This document shows, piece by piece, positions 8,934 to 17,550 of a stretch of DNA of 47,505 bases. The notes under the pieces were generated by a model. That model saw only the letters and a list, made by a program, of their open reading frames with translations, had not been told where the DNA came from and ran no database searches. The stretch is from an uncultured Saprospirales bacterium (lineage in GTDB: Bacteria > Bacteroidota > Bacteroidia > Chitinophagales > Saprospiraceae): contig CALAZP010000032.1 in assembly GCA_937926355.1 (NCBI GenBank), positions 1 to 47,505 on the forward strand, in the 5' to 3' direction. Numbering within the stretch: the stretch's first letter is position 1; each line of letters begins with the position of its first letter. The translations under genes and the position numbers were made by a program.

Positions 8934-9277
8934 TGAAAGACTTATATTTTATACTTATTGCCTGGTCAATCACTTCGATTCTAGTGAATGGGACAATTTT
9001 TGACCAGTTAAGGGTTTACCTTCTAATCAAAGCACCTGTGCTACATAAGCTATTCTCGTGTATGCAATGCAGTGGTTTTTGGGTTGGCGTAATTTTAGGA
9101 ATTTTGGCAACTGATGGAATTATCTACAACCCACTAGGACCTCTTTTCCCTTCTCATCTTAACTTTTGGGTTGATTATCCACTAACTACGCTTTCGTATG
9201 GATTCTTATCTAGCGGAGTTAGTGTTTTATTGAATAGTCTCGTCGTATTCTTTTATTCTTTCAGTGGTAAAGAATAA
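8933..9277 (+). CDS. Membrane protein, DUF1360-like
   Basis: Three hydrophobic stretches (about residues 5-22, 45-62 and 84-108) predict an inner-membrane protein. The segment LFSCMQCSGFWVGVILGI resembles the Cys-x-x-Cys/Ser plus FW-x-G pattern of DUF1360-type small membrane proteins, which I recall from phages and bacteria without known function. Coupled by a TAATG overlap to dnaJ. The role could be lysis-related or envelope modification, but nothing in the sequence decides this. Confidence 0.55.
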   Translation: MKDLYFILIAWSITSILVNGTIFDQLRVYLLIKAPVLHKLFSCMQCSGFWVGVILGILATDGIIYNPLGPLFPSHLNFWVDYPLTTLSYGFLSSGVSVLLNSLVVFFYSFSGKE

Positions 9278-9287
9278 CAGGCCATTG

Positions 9288-9297
9288 GATATATAGG
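9288..9297 (+). promoter_or_regulatory. GATATATAGG late-promoter-like box
   Basis: The decamer lies in the intergenic gap, 18 bases ahead of the ATG of the next gene. The identical decamer is found at 15825-15834 before another gene with a similar N-terminal leader. Confidence 0.5.
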
Positions 9298-9315
9298 TTA
9301 AACATTTTCCAACCA

Positions 9316-10392
9316 ATGGGAAGAATAAGATCTTTTGGCGAATTCCAGAAAAAATTAAATGAAGATGTGGCTTCCAGCGCCGGAGAGTTTATACAACAAG
9401 CGACTGGAGAGGCTTCTTCACGTACTTCTTCTTCTGCATCTTCCGCATCCACAAGTAGTCAAAGCGGAGGAACAGTTTTTGGAAAGGGAAAAATATCTGG
9501 GTTGGACCTTCTAATGGCAACTAAGGTTGGCCAGCAATTAGAGGATTGGATCTTATCTAATTCTGATATTGAGAGCGGGCGAGCTTCAGATTCTCCTCAA
9601 CCTGCTGATGAAATAATTTCACAAATCAGTGGAAATCGGTCGGAAGAGGAAAGGGTTAACAGAAATTTAGAGGTTGCTAGGAGCAAGAATAGCTCTTTTG
9701 AAGTGATAGAGCCAAATGCTTCTCTTCTTCCCCCAAGTTCTCCTTATACATATAGGAATATTGAAAAACTAACCTGGGATAAGGTTAAGGGATTTTTAGA
9801 ATCCTCTGGAGAGTGGAATAAGATCGACAAGGACAAATATACCCTTGTTGCACTTAGAAATAAATTGAGTCTAAAGAGAAGATCTCATAACCATTTTATA
9901 GATGCATTGGTATTAATGTCTCCAGAGGACGATAAGAAAGTTTGGGCATACAAGGCAACTACTGTACCTGGGTCAATGTTCATGGTACAACAATTCAGAA
10001 ATTGGTATACTACCCACGGCAGGGGTAACAATATAAATCCAAAGGGACTTGCAATTATCCAGCCTGGTGTATATGATTACAAGATCGGCAGGCACAACGG
10101 ATACCCGGCTTTTGTACAGGACGGTAATGTTACGGTTGACCGATATGAGCCAGTAAACGGTCCTAGAGAAGTCGAGTTTAGGACTTTTTCTCCAGGTAAC
10201 ACTGAATCCGGTAAATTTGGAATTAATATACACAGATCGGGTTCAAGCGGAACCTCTCAAAATGTAAACACGCATTCTGCTGGGTGTCTTGTTTTCGCAA
10301 ACGCTAGGGATTTGAGCGAGGTAATAGATAAGCTTAGGAACTCCCGTCAAAGGACTATCAAGTTGGCAGTTGTTCAATTGGATGACGTCTGA
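9316..10392 (+). CDS. YkuD/L,D-transpeptidase-like protein with putative capsid-targeting leader
   Basis: The C-terminal domain carries NIHRSG (His306) and HSAGCLVF (Cys324), matching the H and S/T-x-G-C catalytic pattern of L,D-transpeptidases or related cell-wall enzymes. That suggests cutting or joining peptidoglycan stem peptides. The first 16 residues, MGRIRSFGEFQKKLNE, end L-N-E and resemble a T4 capsid-targeting leader. Residues 17-130 are Ser/Ala-rich and low in complexity, probably a flexible linker. No signal peptide. It may be packed in the virion and act at DNA entry, or be an endolysin-like enzyme; the leader favours the first. Confidence 0.6.
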   Translation: MGRIRSFGEFQKKLNEDVASSAGEFIQQATGEASSRTSSSASSASTSSQSGGTVFGKGKISGLDLLMATKVGQQLEDWILSNSDIESGRASDSPQPADEIISQISGNRSEEERVNRNLEVARSKNSSFEVIEPNASLLPPSSPYTYRNIEKLTWDKVKGFLESSGEWNKIDKDKYTLVALRNKLSLKRRSHNHFIDALVLMSPEDDKKVWAYKATTVPGSMFMVQQFRNWYTTHGRGNNINPKGLAIIQPGVYDYKIGRHNGYPAFVQDGNVTVDRYEPVNGPREVEFRTFSPGNTESGKFGINIHRSGSSGTSQNVNTHSAGCLVFANARDLSEVIDKLRNSRQRTIKLAVVQLDDV

Positions 10393-10443
10393 TAATTAGA
10401 AACAAACATTTCACATTACTATAGAACTACCATAAATCAAATA

Positions 10444-11820
10444 TTGGTGGCGAATACTTTAACTATTACAGAGCAGATTAATGAGAAGTACAGGGATTAT
10501 GCCTTTTACGTCTTACAGTCAAGGGGAATCCCAAATTTCTACGATTCACTAACTCCTGTTCAAAGAATCATTATTGAGAATAGTCCTAATTCATTTAACA
10601 AAACCATTGGACTTGTTGGTGAGGTTATTAGGACGGGTCTTTATCATCATGGGGATGCTTCTTTGGCTGGTGCGATTTCAAAATTAGCTAGGCCCTTTGG
10701 GTGTTCTTTTGAAATTCTAGAGGGAGATGGGTTTTTTGGATCTCCGGTTAATCCCAATCCTTCTGCCCCAAGATATACCGCAGTTAAAATTAACAGGAGC
10801 ATTAAGGATATTGTTGAAAAGCATAAAGATCTTAATGAAAAAAACGAGGAGGGTGGATATGATTGGCTCCATCTGGAAATACCAATAGGTCTGCTAACTC
10901 ACATAGTGGGAATTGCGGTCGGATACAGAAGCAATATCTTGCCACGTAAGGTAGAAGATATAGTTGAATATCTAGAGGGTAAAAACAAACTTCTCAAACC
11001 ATATTTCAAAGATTTCTCAGGTAAGATTTATAAACTTGATTCCGATGATTCGTGGATTATAGAGAGCGGATTCGAGATAAATGAGAGAAAAAAGACTATC
11101 CGGATCTTTGACCTTCCCCCGATCATGAGGTACGAGTCTTTTATGAAAAAACTTCTTACCAAACTCGAAGCATATGGATATGAGTATTACATGGAAAACA
11201 ACTCCCAAAGCAAGTGTGACGTTGGTATATCACTGAAGAAGGTTTCACCAAAGGAATTTAATGAGGCAGTTGATGTTATCAAGAAGCAGACACAGATAGT
11301 GGTGAGAGAAAATATTGTGTTTATAAAGGATGGAGCGGTAGCACAGTTTGATTCCTTAAAATCGTATCTGGATTCTTTTAAGGTTCATTTAGAAAATATT
11401 CGTCTTAAGAGACTTATGAAAGACGAGGTGGATCTTAATTTAGATTTGGAATTTCTTGAGGCAAAGCTTAAGTTTTTAATCTTTATGAGCCAAAAGAAGA
11501 GACAAAATAAAGAGATTGTAGAATTCCTTGGCAAGTTTAATAAATGGATCTCAACTAGGCTTTCTCAGATTCAGATAGTTAAGCTCTCTTCAGATCATAT
11601 CAAGGAAACTGAAGATATGATTAAGGATATCAAGAAACGTATCCAAGAAACCAAAGAGGCAATCACTAAGCAAAAGCAGGTTGTTAAAAAGGTTACTGAT
11701 GCTTTAAAGAAAATCAAATCTGCATCCCTGATGCCTAAATCAGTAGTTCCCAAGAATATTTCTATAGACCCAGAGATTGAGATTTTCGATCTGGAGGACG
11801 AAGATGACGAAGAAGCTTAA
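10444..11820 (+). CDS. Type II DNA topoisomerase, DNA cleavage subunit (T4 gp52-like)
   Basis: Breaks and rejoins DNA through a tyrosyl-DNA bond. The N-terminal block GIPNFYDSLTPVQRIII and the YHHGDASLAGAISKLARPF region match GyrA/ParC/gp52 winged-helix domains; the active-site tyrosine is Tyr111 in SAPRYTAVK. The C-terminal third is coiled coil (residues 300-430) ending in an acidic tail. The length, 458 aa, is close to T4 gp52 (442) and lacks GyrA beta-propeller repeats. The start is TTG at 10444 or GTG at 10447. Its partner is at 4547-6325. Confidence 0.93.
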   Translation: MVANTLTITEQINEKYRDYAFYVLQSRGIPNFYDSLTPVQRIIIENSPNSFNKTIGLVGEVIRTGLYHHGDASLAGAISKLARPFGCSFEILEGDGFFGSPVNPNPSAPRYTAVKINRSIKDIVEKHKDLNEKNEEGGYDWLHLEIPIGLLTHIVGIAVGYRSNILPRKVEDIVEYLEGKNKLLKPYFKDFSGKIYKLDSDDSWIIESGFEINERKKTIRIFDLPPIMRYESFMKKLLTKLEAYGYEYYMENNSQSKCDVGISLKKVSPKEFNEAVDVIKKQTQIVVRENIVFIKDGAVAQFDSLKSYLDSFKVHLENIRLKRLMKDEVDLNLDLEFLEAKLKFLIFMSQKKRQNKEIVEFLGKFNKWISTRLSQIQIVKLSSDHIKETEDMIKDIKKRIQETKEAITKQKQVVKKVTDALKKIKSASLMPKSVVPKNISIDPEIEIFDLEDEDDEEA

Positions 11821-11839
11821 GAAAAATATACTACATGAA

Positions 11840-11868
11840 AATCCTAGCCAAAAGCTAAGATTTTTTTT
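11840..11868 (+). terminator. Weak intrinsic terminator
   Basis: AATC-C-TAGC pairs with GCTA-A-GATT around a CAAAA loop (one mismatch) and runs into eight T. It separates the topoisomerase gene from the clamp-polymerase unit. Confidence 0.6.
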
Positions 11869-11927
11869 GTGATAGACGAAAACAATTCGCTTTATATCTG
11901 TAGAAGATTAAAGTTAAAACATTAGAA

Positions 11928-12689
11928 ATGAAGATTAGGGTAACAAGCACAAACAATCTCATAGCTTTCCTTAAAAAGCTTAAGGTCGTTGATAAGAGTG
12001 TTCTTTTGGAGTTGAATGCAGAAAAGCTATTCTGTAAGGTACACACTCCAGACAAATCGGTTATGAAATACTCCTCAGTAGATATTAGTCAGGTTTTTGA
12101 GGAGGTCCCTGGATTTGATGATCTTGGATGTGATCGGATTAAAATTGGTCTGATTGACGTAACCCGATTAATGGACTGTTTTAAACACTTCCGTCCGGAA
12201 GAAGATATCCATTTGGATCTAAACATTAATGAGGTTGACGGAGAATGTGTTGCATCGGAAATGCATGTTGTTTCTCCATCTTTAAAGATCAAGATTCGAT
12301 GTGCAGATTTATCCCTGCTTTCTTATGTTGAGGACACAATCTTAAGTATGGTTCATTCACAGGAAGATGCACTTTCAAATTTTAAGATTTACAGCTCAGA
12401 TTTTTCTTCCGTAATGTCACTCTGTGGTCTAGAATCAAACTCTGAAGAATTACTTGTGTATCGTGTTAATAAGGAACAAGTAAAGATTAATGGAGATTCT
12501 TTTGATTATAAGTTGAACATAGGTCCATCTGAGATTGAGGTTCAGGATCCTCTGGAATCTTCAATCTATAAATCGCACCTTAATTACGTTGATGCTGAAT
12601 CCTCGTCTTGCTATGTCCACGAGAATCGAATTGTTTTCTTCTCCGAGCAAACAGAAACTTCGACTGCAGTAGGAATCATAGAAAAATAA
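11928..12689 (+). CDS. DNA polymerase sliding clamp (T4 gp45-like)
   Basis: A 253-residue protein lying four bases upstream of the polymerase half. Its alternation of strands and helices (LIAFLKKLKVVDKSVLLEL, ... VTRLMDCFKHF, ... IKIRCADLSLL) suits a processivity clamp, and size and position next to polymerase agree with gp45. I see no invariant motif that proves it, since phage clamps diverge strongly. It would encircle DNA as a ring and tether polymerase and, by T4 analogy, activate late transcription, which is of interest given the late-type promoter boxes here. Confidence 0.6.
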   Translation: MKIRVTSTNNLIAFLKKLKVVDKSVLLELNAEKLFCKVHTPDKSVMKYSSVDISQVFEEVPGFDDLGCDRIKIGLIDVTRLMDCFKHFRPEEDIHLDLNINEVDGECVASEMHVVSPSLKIKIRCADLSLLSYVEDTILSMVHSQEDALSNFKIYSSDFSSVMSLCGLESNSEELLVYRVNKEQVKINGDSFDYKLNIGPSEIEVQDPLESSIYKSHLNYVDAESSSCYVHENRIVFFSEQTETSTAVGIIEK

Positions 12690-12693
12690 AAGA

Positions 12694-13839
12694 ATGTCAG
12701 AAGTACAGGAACTAAAGGAAAAAATAGAAAGGCTCACTGCTTTAAAAAACGAGCTTAAGAACGAAGAACAAGCCATCAAGTTGACTATGAACTCTATCTA
12801 TGGAGCGATTGGTAATAGCTGGTTTGTTTGCTTTAATCCAGAGGTTGCTGAAGCTGTGACTTTGCAGGGGCAAGATTTAATCAAGCATTCCGAAAAAATT
12901 CTCCACAAGTACTTCCACGAATTTTGGCACAAGGACAAAGAGTTGCACGACAAGCTTGGCCTTACTAACGTCAAAAAAATACACCGCCCTATGGTAGTGT
13001 ATGGGGATACGGATTCCAATTATGTTACTTTCCAGGAGGTCGTTGCTTCTTGTGAGGGCTGGGGAGGAAGTGATAAGGATTTAATTCTTGCCATCAACGA
13101 ACACCGATTGGTTGGTTATCTTAAAAAGTGTTTTGACATCTACGCAGAAAAATGGGGCACGGATAACTATCAGGACTTTGAGATGGAAACCCTTTCTATT
13201 AATGGCATATTCCTTGGTAAGAAGAAGTACGTTACGAATATTGTTTATTCTGATGGGGTACACTCGGAACCTCTTAGTTCTATCAAGACAACTGGGGTTG
13301 AAATGGTAAAGGGTGGTACCCCCTCGTTTGTGAGAGAAAAGCTTATCTATCTAACCAAATTTATCTTTAGCCGCGGTAGGTCTTTTGAATTAAGGGAGTT
13401 TGTCCAAGAACTTAAAACAATTAAGAAAGACTTTAAGGCACAGGAACCCGAAAATATATCGGTTGCTGTAAATGTCAATAATTATCAGAAGTTTGTGTTA
13501 AACGATACCACAGCTTTGGAAGTAGCAAAGGGATGCCCAATTCATGTAAGAGCATCTGCTTATCACAACTTCTTACTTAATTCAACTAAGTATAAGGACA
13601 AATATCCGCTTATTGGTGGTGGTGAAAAAGTAAGATTCTATTTTGTTAAGGTTAAGAACCCAGGAGACAATAATGTTTTTGCTTATTCGCAAGGTACCTA
13701 TCCATATGAATTTGCTCCTCCGATAGATTTTGATCAGCAGTTTACAAAAACTATTTTGGACCCGATCAATCGATTTATAGAGGTAATGGGTCACAATCCA
13801 ATTTCACCAAACCTTTTTATGATTAACACTTTGTTTTAA
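12694..13839 (+). CDS. Family B DNA polymerase, C-terminal fragment (split polymerase)
   Basis: Carries motif B with N-S-I-Y-G at residues 33-37, preceded by the conserved Lys, and motif C YGDTDS at 103-108, plus palm and thumb regions (GIFLGKKKYV, IKTTGVEMVKGGTP). The 3'-5' exonuclease domain and motif A (D-x-x-SLYPS) are absent: the protein begins at a new ATG within the fingers. No N-terminal half is in this window, so it must be encoded elsewhere and assemble as a separate chain. The start gives the charged helix MSEVQELKEKIERL, and no intein splice residues are visible. It forms an operon with the clamp. Confidence 0.93.
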   Translation: MSEVQELKEKIERLTALKNELKNEEQAIKLTMNSIYGAIGNSWFVCFNPEVAEAVTLQGQDLIKHSEKILHKYFHEFWHKDKELHDKLGLTNVKKIHRPMVVYGDTDSNYVTFQEVVASCEGWGGSDKDLILAINEHRLVGYLKKCFDIYAEKWGTDNYQDFEMETLSINGIFLGKKKYVTNIVYSDGVHSEPLSSIKTTGVEMVKGGTPSFVREKLIYLTKFIFSRGRSFELREFVQELKTIKKDFKAQEPENISVAVNVNNYQKFVLNDTTALEVAKGCPIHVRASAYHNFLLNSTKYKDKYPLIGGGEKVRFYFVKVKNPGDNNVFAYSQGTYPYEFAPPIDFDQQFTKTILDPINRFIEVMGHNPISPNLFMINTLF

Positions 13840-13840
13840 A

Positions 13841-14047
13841 ATGGGATTCAATAAGAGATATTTGCCTGATTTAGAGCTGTTACAAAAAATAAGAAAAGAA
13901 ACTGGGGATGATCTTAGTTTTCTTACAACTTACCTTTACCGACCAGATGGTATAATTGGATCTCAAGGAGCTTTGGATTTTCTTAAAAATGTTGAGGAAG
14001 AACTTTTAATAAAACAATTATATGAAGCAGAGAAAAATAGCAATTAA
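13841..14047 (+). CDS. Hypothetical protein, 68 aa
   Basis: A small soluble protein starting two bases after the polymerase stop and overlapping the next gene by 26 bases. It is mostly helical with no motif that I recognise. Confidence 0.6.
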   Translation: MGFNKRYLPDLELLQKIRKETGDDLSFLTTYLYRPDGIIGSQGALDFLKNVEEELLIKQLYEAEKNSN

Positions 14048-14411
14048 GGCAGAGTACAGAAAAGACTCTGAATCTTTCCCTGAGTGGCTGAAGTATGAAG
14101 TAACTATACTTAAAGACGATGGAACAACAGAAAAAGTACCAGCTTATGGTAAGGATCTCCAGGACGCACTCTCTAGGGTAGTACATGACGAAAAGGTAAA
14201 AAAAGTTGGTGAGACAACCAAAAAAATACCAGACATAATTTGGGCTGTCCTGTGGTTTGGTTATATGGTGGGACTTGTTAACGCAACCCAACTAATGTCA
14301 GGTGATGGAAAGTTTAATGGTATATTTTTTGTCGGAGGTCTAGCAGTTTTGAGCTTGGTAATTTGGGGAGCTAAGAGTTGGTTAAGAATGAGAAACAGAG
14401 ACAAAATATGA
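14022..14411 (+). CDS. Hypothetical membrane protein with two transmembrane segments
   Basis: The first 70 residues are soluble and charged; two hydrophobic segments (about 70-88, IIWAVLWFGYMVGLVNA, and 97-116, GIFFVGGLAVLSLVIWGA) end in a basic tail. This predicts a hairpin in the inner membrane with both ends in the cytoplasm. The function is unknown. The stop overlaps the next ATG (ATGA). Confidence 0.65.
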   Translation: MKQRKIAIKAEYRKDSESFPEWLKYEVTILKDDGTTEKVPAYGKDLQDALSRVVHDEKVKKVGETTKKIPDIIWAVLWFGYMVGLVNATQLMSGDGKFNGIFFVGGLAVLSLVIWGAKSWLRMRNRDKI

Positions 14412-14704
14412 TAGACCCCTTAACTGAACATCTCTTTGATGAAGGATTTGGGGAATATCGGGACTTCATGTACACCAACTATGATGCTATTATCAAGCAC
14501 CGATCATTCTTCATCTCAGATAAATATTTTTCAACCTCTTTCAAGTGTGAAAGGGTAAAGGAGCTTTTGGATTTTTTTGAACTGGAAGAAGATTTTGAGA
14601 AGTGCTCCGAGTTAAAAAAATTGTATGCTGCTGTTGAGGTTGATCACCTGTTTAGTGAAATTGCAAGTAAGATTAAGGTAAGCGGCAAGGAAACCAAAAA
14701 ATAA
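14408..14704 (+). CDS. Small protein with EDFEKC motif (YEKC-type family)
   Basis: The ATG at 14408 overlaps the previous stop and is preferred to an upstream TTG at 14378. The 98-residue product has LLDFFELEEDFEKCSELKK at about residues 55-73, the motif shared with 7557, 45952, 46498 and 46699. A role in a complex through this helical motif is possible; nothing more can be said. Confidence 0.6.
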   Translation: MIDPLTEHLFDEGFGEYRDFMYTNYDAIIKHRSFFISDKYFSTSFKCERVKELLDFFELEEDFEKCSELKKLYAAVEVDHLFSEIASKIKVSGKETKK

Positions 14705-14711
14705 TTTTAAG

Positions 14712-15833
14712 TTGGATAAGCCCTATGATTATATTATTGTTGGCTCTGGTCTTTTTGGAAGCGTCTTTGCACAACAACTCACCGAAGCTGGAAAGAGGTG
14801 TCTTATTTTAGAGAGAAGGAATCACAACGGGGGGAACTGTTATACTGAAAATGTTGAGGGGATAGAGGTTCATAAATATGGACCACACATTTTCCACACA
14901 TCAGATAAGGGGATCTGGAATTACGTAAACAGATTTGCAGAATTTAACAATTTCGTGAATAGACCAAAGGTCATGTATGGTGACAAGCTCTATTCTTTCC
15001 CCATTAACTTGATGACCCTTCATCAGTTGTTTGGTGTTACAACACCAGAGGAGGCTAAAGAAAAACTTGATGAGGTAAGGATTAAGATCAATAAGCCTTC
15101 TAATCTTGAGGAATGGGTCCTGAACGAGGTGGGTGAGGAGATTTATGAAACCTTTGTAAAGGGATATACAACAAAGCAATGGGGAAGAGACCCTAAGGAA
15201 CTTCCCTCTTTTATAATTCGTAGACTTCCAATACGTTTGACCTACGACGATAATTATTTCTTTGACCGGTATCAGGGAATTCCTGTTGGTGGATACACAA
15301 AGATGATTGAAAATATCCAGGGTGATGTAGAGGTAAGGTTTGGTGTTGATTTCCTCCAGGAAAGGGAATACTGGGAATCACAGGCACATAAGATAGTTTT
15401 TACTGGCCCTATAGACGAATTCTTTGAATTTTCTGAGGGAGTACTAGAATATAAAAGTCTAGACTTTGAAACCTCAGTGTTGGATATGGAAGATTATCAG
15501 GGCAACGCAATTGTAAATTACACGGAGGCTGAAGTACCCTGGACTAGAATATGTGAGCACAAGCACTTTGATCTGCATAAGACGGATAAAACAGTCATCA
15601 CCAAGGAATATCCCGCAGAGTGGAAGGTTGGTAAGGAGAGGTTTTATCCAGTTTCCGATGAAAAGAATAAGGAGCTGCATGGAAAGTATAAAAAACTTGC
15701 CGGTCAAATTGCAGACAAATACATATTTGGTGGACGGTTAGCCGAATATAAATACTACGATATGCACCACGTTGTTGGTAGTGCATTGGCAAGATCCAAA
15801 AGGGAAATAAGAAACATCTCTGAGGATATATAG
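14712..15833 (+). CDS. glf: UDP-galactopyranose mutase
   Basis: Flavoenzyme that converts UDP-galactopyranose to UDP-galactofuranose. The FAD-binding Rossmann motif IIVGSGLFGS is at residues 8-17, followed by the family block GGNCYTENVEGIEVHKYGPH with the conserved His, then FPINLMTLHQLFG and the C-terminal GRLAEYKYYDMHHVVG flavin-contact motif. At 373 aa it is full length. The start is a TTG. It could supply a sugar for one of several glycosyltransferases in the window, to modify DNA, virion or host surface. Its last codons contain a GATATATAGG box. Confidence 0.95.
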   Translation: MDKPYDYIIVGSGLFGSVFAQQLTEAGKRCLILERRNHNGGNCYTENVEGIEVHKYGPHIFHTSDKGIWNYVNRFAEFNNFVNRPKVMYGDKLYSFPINLMTLHQLFGVTTPEEAKEKLDEVRIKINKPSNLEEWVLNEVGEEIYETFVKGYTTKQWGRDPKELPSFIIRRLPIRLTYDDNYFFDRYQGIPVGGYTKMIENIQGDVEVRFGVDFLQEREYWESQAHKIVFTGPIDEFFEFSEGVLEYKSLDFETSVLDMEDYQGNAIVNYTEAEVPWTRICEHKHFDLHKTDKTVITKEYPAEWKVGKERFYPVSDEKNKELHGKYKKLAGQIADKYIFGGRLAEYKYYDMHHVVGSALARSKREIRNISEDI

Positions 15834-15834
15834 G
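15825..15834 (+). promoter_or_regulatory. GATATATAGG late-promoter-like box
   Basis: Overlaps the last codons and stop of glf and lies 17 bases before the next ATG. Identical to the box at 9288-9297. Confidence 0.5.
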
Positions 15835-15851
15835 ATAAATTATTTCTCTTG

Positions 15852-17342
15852 ATGAAGAGGGTAACCCCTGCTCTTAATTTTGAATCTTTTCTGAACGAAG
15901 CCAAGGATAATGGGATGGTAGACATCCTTATTTTAAGCGGGGAGTCCAAGACCAGCAAAACTGCAAAGTCTTTCCTTGAAGAATGTAGTAAAAGAGATAT
16001 TCCCTGTAATGTAGTAAATGTCAACAATGTGGTCCTGGAAAAAATATACAACGGACACATTGTTAAATTTTCTGAGGGTGAAGAAACCAAGGAGATTTTA
16101 ATTAAGCCTGAGACTACTGCTATAATTCCAAGAAGGGGAGTAATTACAAATTCTTATACTAAGCAGATAATGAGAGACCTGGAATCTGCTAGGTACTTTT
16201 GTGTCAACACTCTGGAATCTATTGAAATTTGTGAAAGTAAATACCTCACCTCAAAAGTTCTTGAGGAAGAGGGACTACCAATACCAAGATATTCACTAGT
16301 TAATGGAATAGAGGGGCTTGATAGAGCTTTGGAAGAAGTTGGTGGTGAATTTCCCGTTGTTATGAAGCTTCTTTCGGGTGCACAAGGAATCGGGGTTTCT
16401 ATTGTTGATTCATACGCTTCACTAAAATCGGTTTACCAAACTATTGAAAAGCTTGATCCAGAAGGAGAAATCCTTTTACAGGAAAAGATCGATTCAAACT
16501 TCGATGTTAGAGTGCAAGTAATTATAAAGAGGTTCGATCCGCTAAATCCTGGAGTTGAGAATTGTGAGATCCTTGGAGCCATGAAAAGAGAAGCGGTTGA
16601 GAAAGACTTTAGAACTAATTACACATTAGGTGGTGAAGTATCAGCTTATGAAATAACGGAGGAGATTGAAAAGATAGCATGTGAAGCTGCAAATGCTGTT
16701 GCTTGCCATTGGTGTGGTGTTGATATAATGATAGATTCTAAAACCAACAAGCCATACATCTTGGAGGTAAACTCATCTCCCGGAACGGGTGGAATTTCAC
16801 AAGCAATAGGAAAACCTATTGTGGATGATGTGATTAACTATGTTGTTAAAAAAGACAATTGGTCTCAAGCTAAGCTTGAAGTTGGGTATTTAGAAACTAT
16901 TGAGATTCCACAAGTTGGTAAGATGGTAGCTAAATTTGATACCGGAAATGGATCTACTGCTTCCTCTATACATGCAGATGAAATATCTGAAGATGGCGAT
17001 ACACTTACCTGGAAGATAGGTGACAGCGAAATGAGCGGTAAAATCATTGGCCGGACAAAAACCGAGATTGGCAGGGATACGGAGGAAAGACCTATAGTAA
17101 AAATGGATATTCTATTTAATGGAGTTAAGATCCCTGGGGTTAAAGTTGCACCGACAGATAGAATTTCTAAAAGTACTCCATTCTTAGCAAACAGGCCGCT
17201 TATGAAAAAGCTTGGTGTAATGGTTAACCCTCACAAAGCATTTGTAGTGTCGGACCGTGTTAATGACTATTCACCAATGCAAGCTAAAGGTGATCCTTAC
17301 GGGGGAATAGAATTTATTGAAATTTCTGACCAAGAGGATTAA
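15852..17342 (+). CDS. RimK-like ATP-grasp ligase fused to RimB-type aspartyl protease domain, with capsid-targeting leader
   Basis: The ATG at 15852 is chosen over a TTG one codon upstream. Residues 1-16, MKRVTPALNFESFLNE, end L-N-E/A and look like a T4 gp21-cleaved leader. Residues about 20-320 form an ATP-grasp ligase of the RimK type (VVMKLLSGAQGIGVS for ATP, DIMIDSKTNKPYILEVNSSPG for metal), which would add amino acids, probably glutamate, to a protein tail. From about 340 a retropepsin-like domain follows with AKFDTGNGSTASS (Asp363) and a late DTEERPIV strand. RimK and RimB-like proteases act as writer and eraser of the same modification; here they are one chain. The target is unknown. 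Confidence 0.75.
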   Translation: MKRVTPALNFESFLNEAKDNGMVDILILSGESKTSKTAKSFLEECSKRDIPCNVVNVNNVVLEKIYNGHIVKFSEGEETKEILIKPETTAIIPRRGVITNSYTKQIMRDLESARYFCVNTLESIEICESKYLTSKVLEEEGLPIPRYSLVNGIEGLDRALEEVGGEFPVVMKLLSGAQGIGVSIVDSYASLKSVYQTIEKLDPEGEILLQEKIDSNFDVRVQVIIKRFDPLNPGVENCEILGAMKREAVEKDFRTNYTLGGEVSAYEITEEIEKIACEAANAVACHWCGVDIMIDSKTNKPYILEVNSSPGTGGISQAIGKPIVDDVINYVVKKDNWSQAKLEVGYLETIEIPQVGKMVAKFDTGNGSTASSIHADEISEDGDTLTWKIGDSEMSGKIIGRTKTEIGRDTEERPIVKMDILFNGVKIPGVKVAPTDRISKSTPFLANRPLMKKLGVMVNPHKAFVVSDRVNDYSPMQAKGDPYGGIEFIEISDQED

Positions 17343-17350
17343 ATATATAA
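17342..17350 (+). promoter_or_regulatory. AATATATAA late-promoter-like box
   Basis: Starts at the last base of the ATP-grasp gene's stop codon and is 20 bases before the ATG of a small DNA-binding-type gene. Confidence 0.4.
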
Positions 17351-17370
17351 AGTAGAAATAAATTCCAATT

Positions 17371-17550
17371 ATGGCAAAAGGAGAAGATAAAACAGAAAAA
17401 ATCCAGGTCCTGTTATCAACAGAAGACCTGGAAGAACTAAGTAAAAAGATTTCTAAGAAAGCTTTGACTTCTGGAGAACCCCCAGTTTCAATCTCTCATT
17501 ATGTGAGAGATCTAATCCGGAGGGATCTTGGGAGATCTAAGAGGGACTAA
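17371..17550 (+). CDS. Small ribbon-helix-helix-like protein, 59 aa
   Basis: ATG to TAA encodes a 59-residue basic protein. The strand KIQVLLSTEDLEEL followed by two helices, the second being SHYVRDLIRRDLGRS, fits an Arc/CopG/MetJ-type ribbon-helix-helix DNA-binding protein, likely a dimer that represses transcription. It ends four bases into the convergent minus-strand gene and may regulate neighbours. It is preceded by a TATATAA box. Confidence 0.6.
   Translation: MAKGEDKTEKIQVLLSTEDLEELSKKISKKALTSGEPPVSISHYVRDLIRRDLGRSKRD

Noticed and set aside
12694..12790. Intein or intron explaining the split polymerase
   Set aside because: No intein splice residues, homing nuclease or intron core flanks the start; the gene simply begins with ATG four bases after the clamp.
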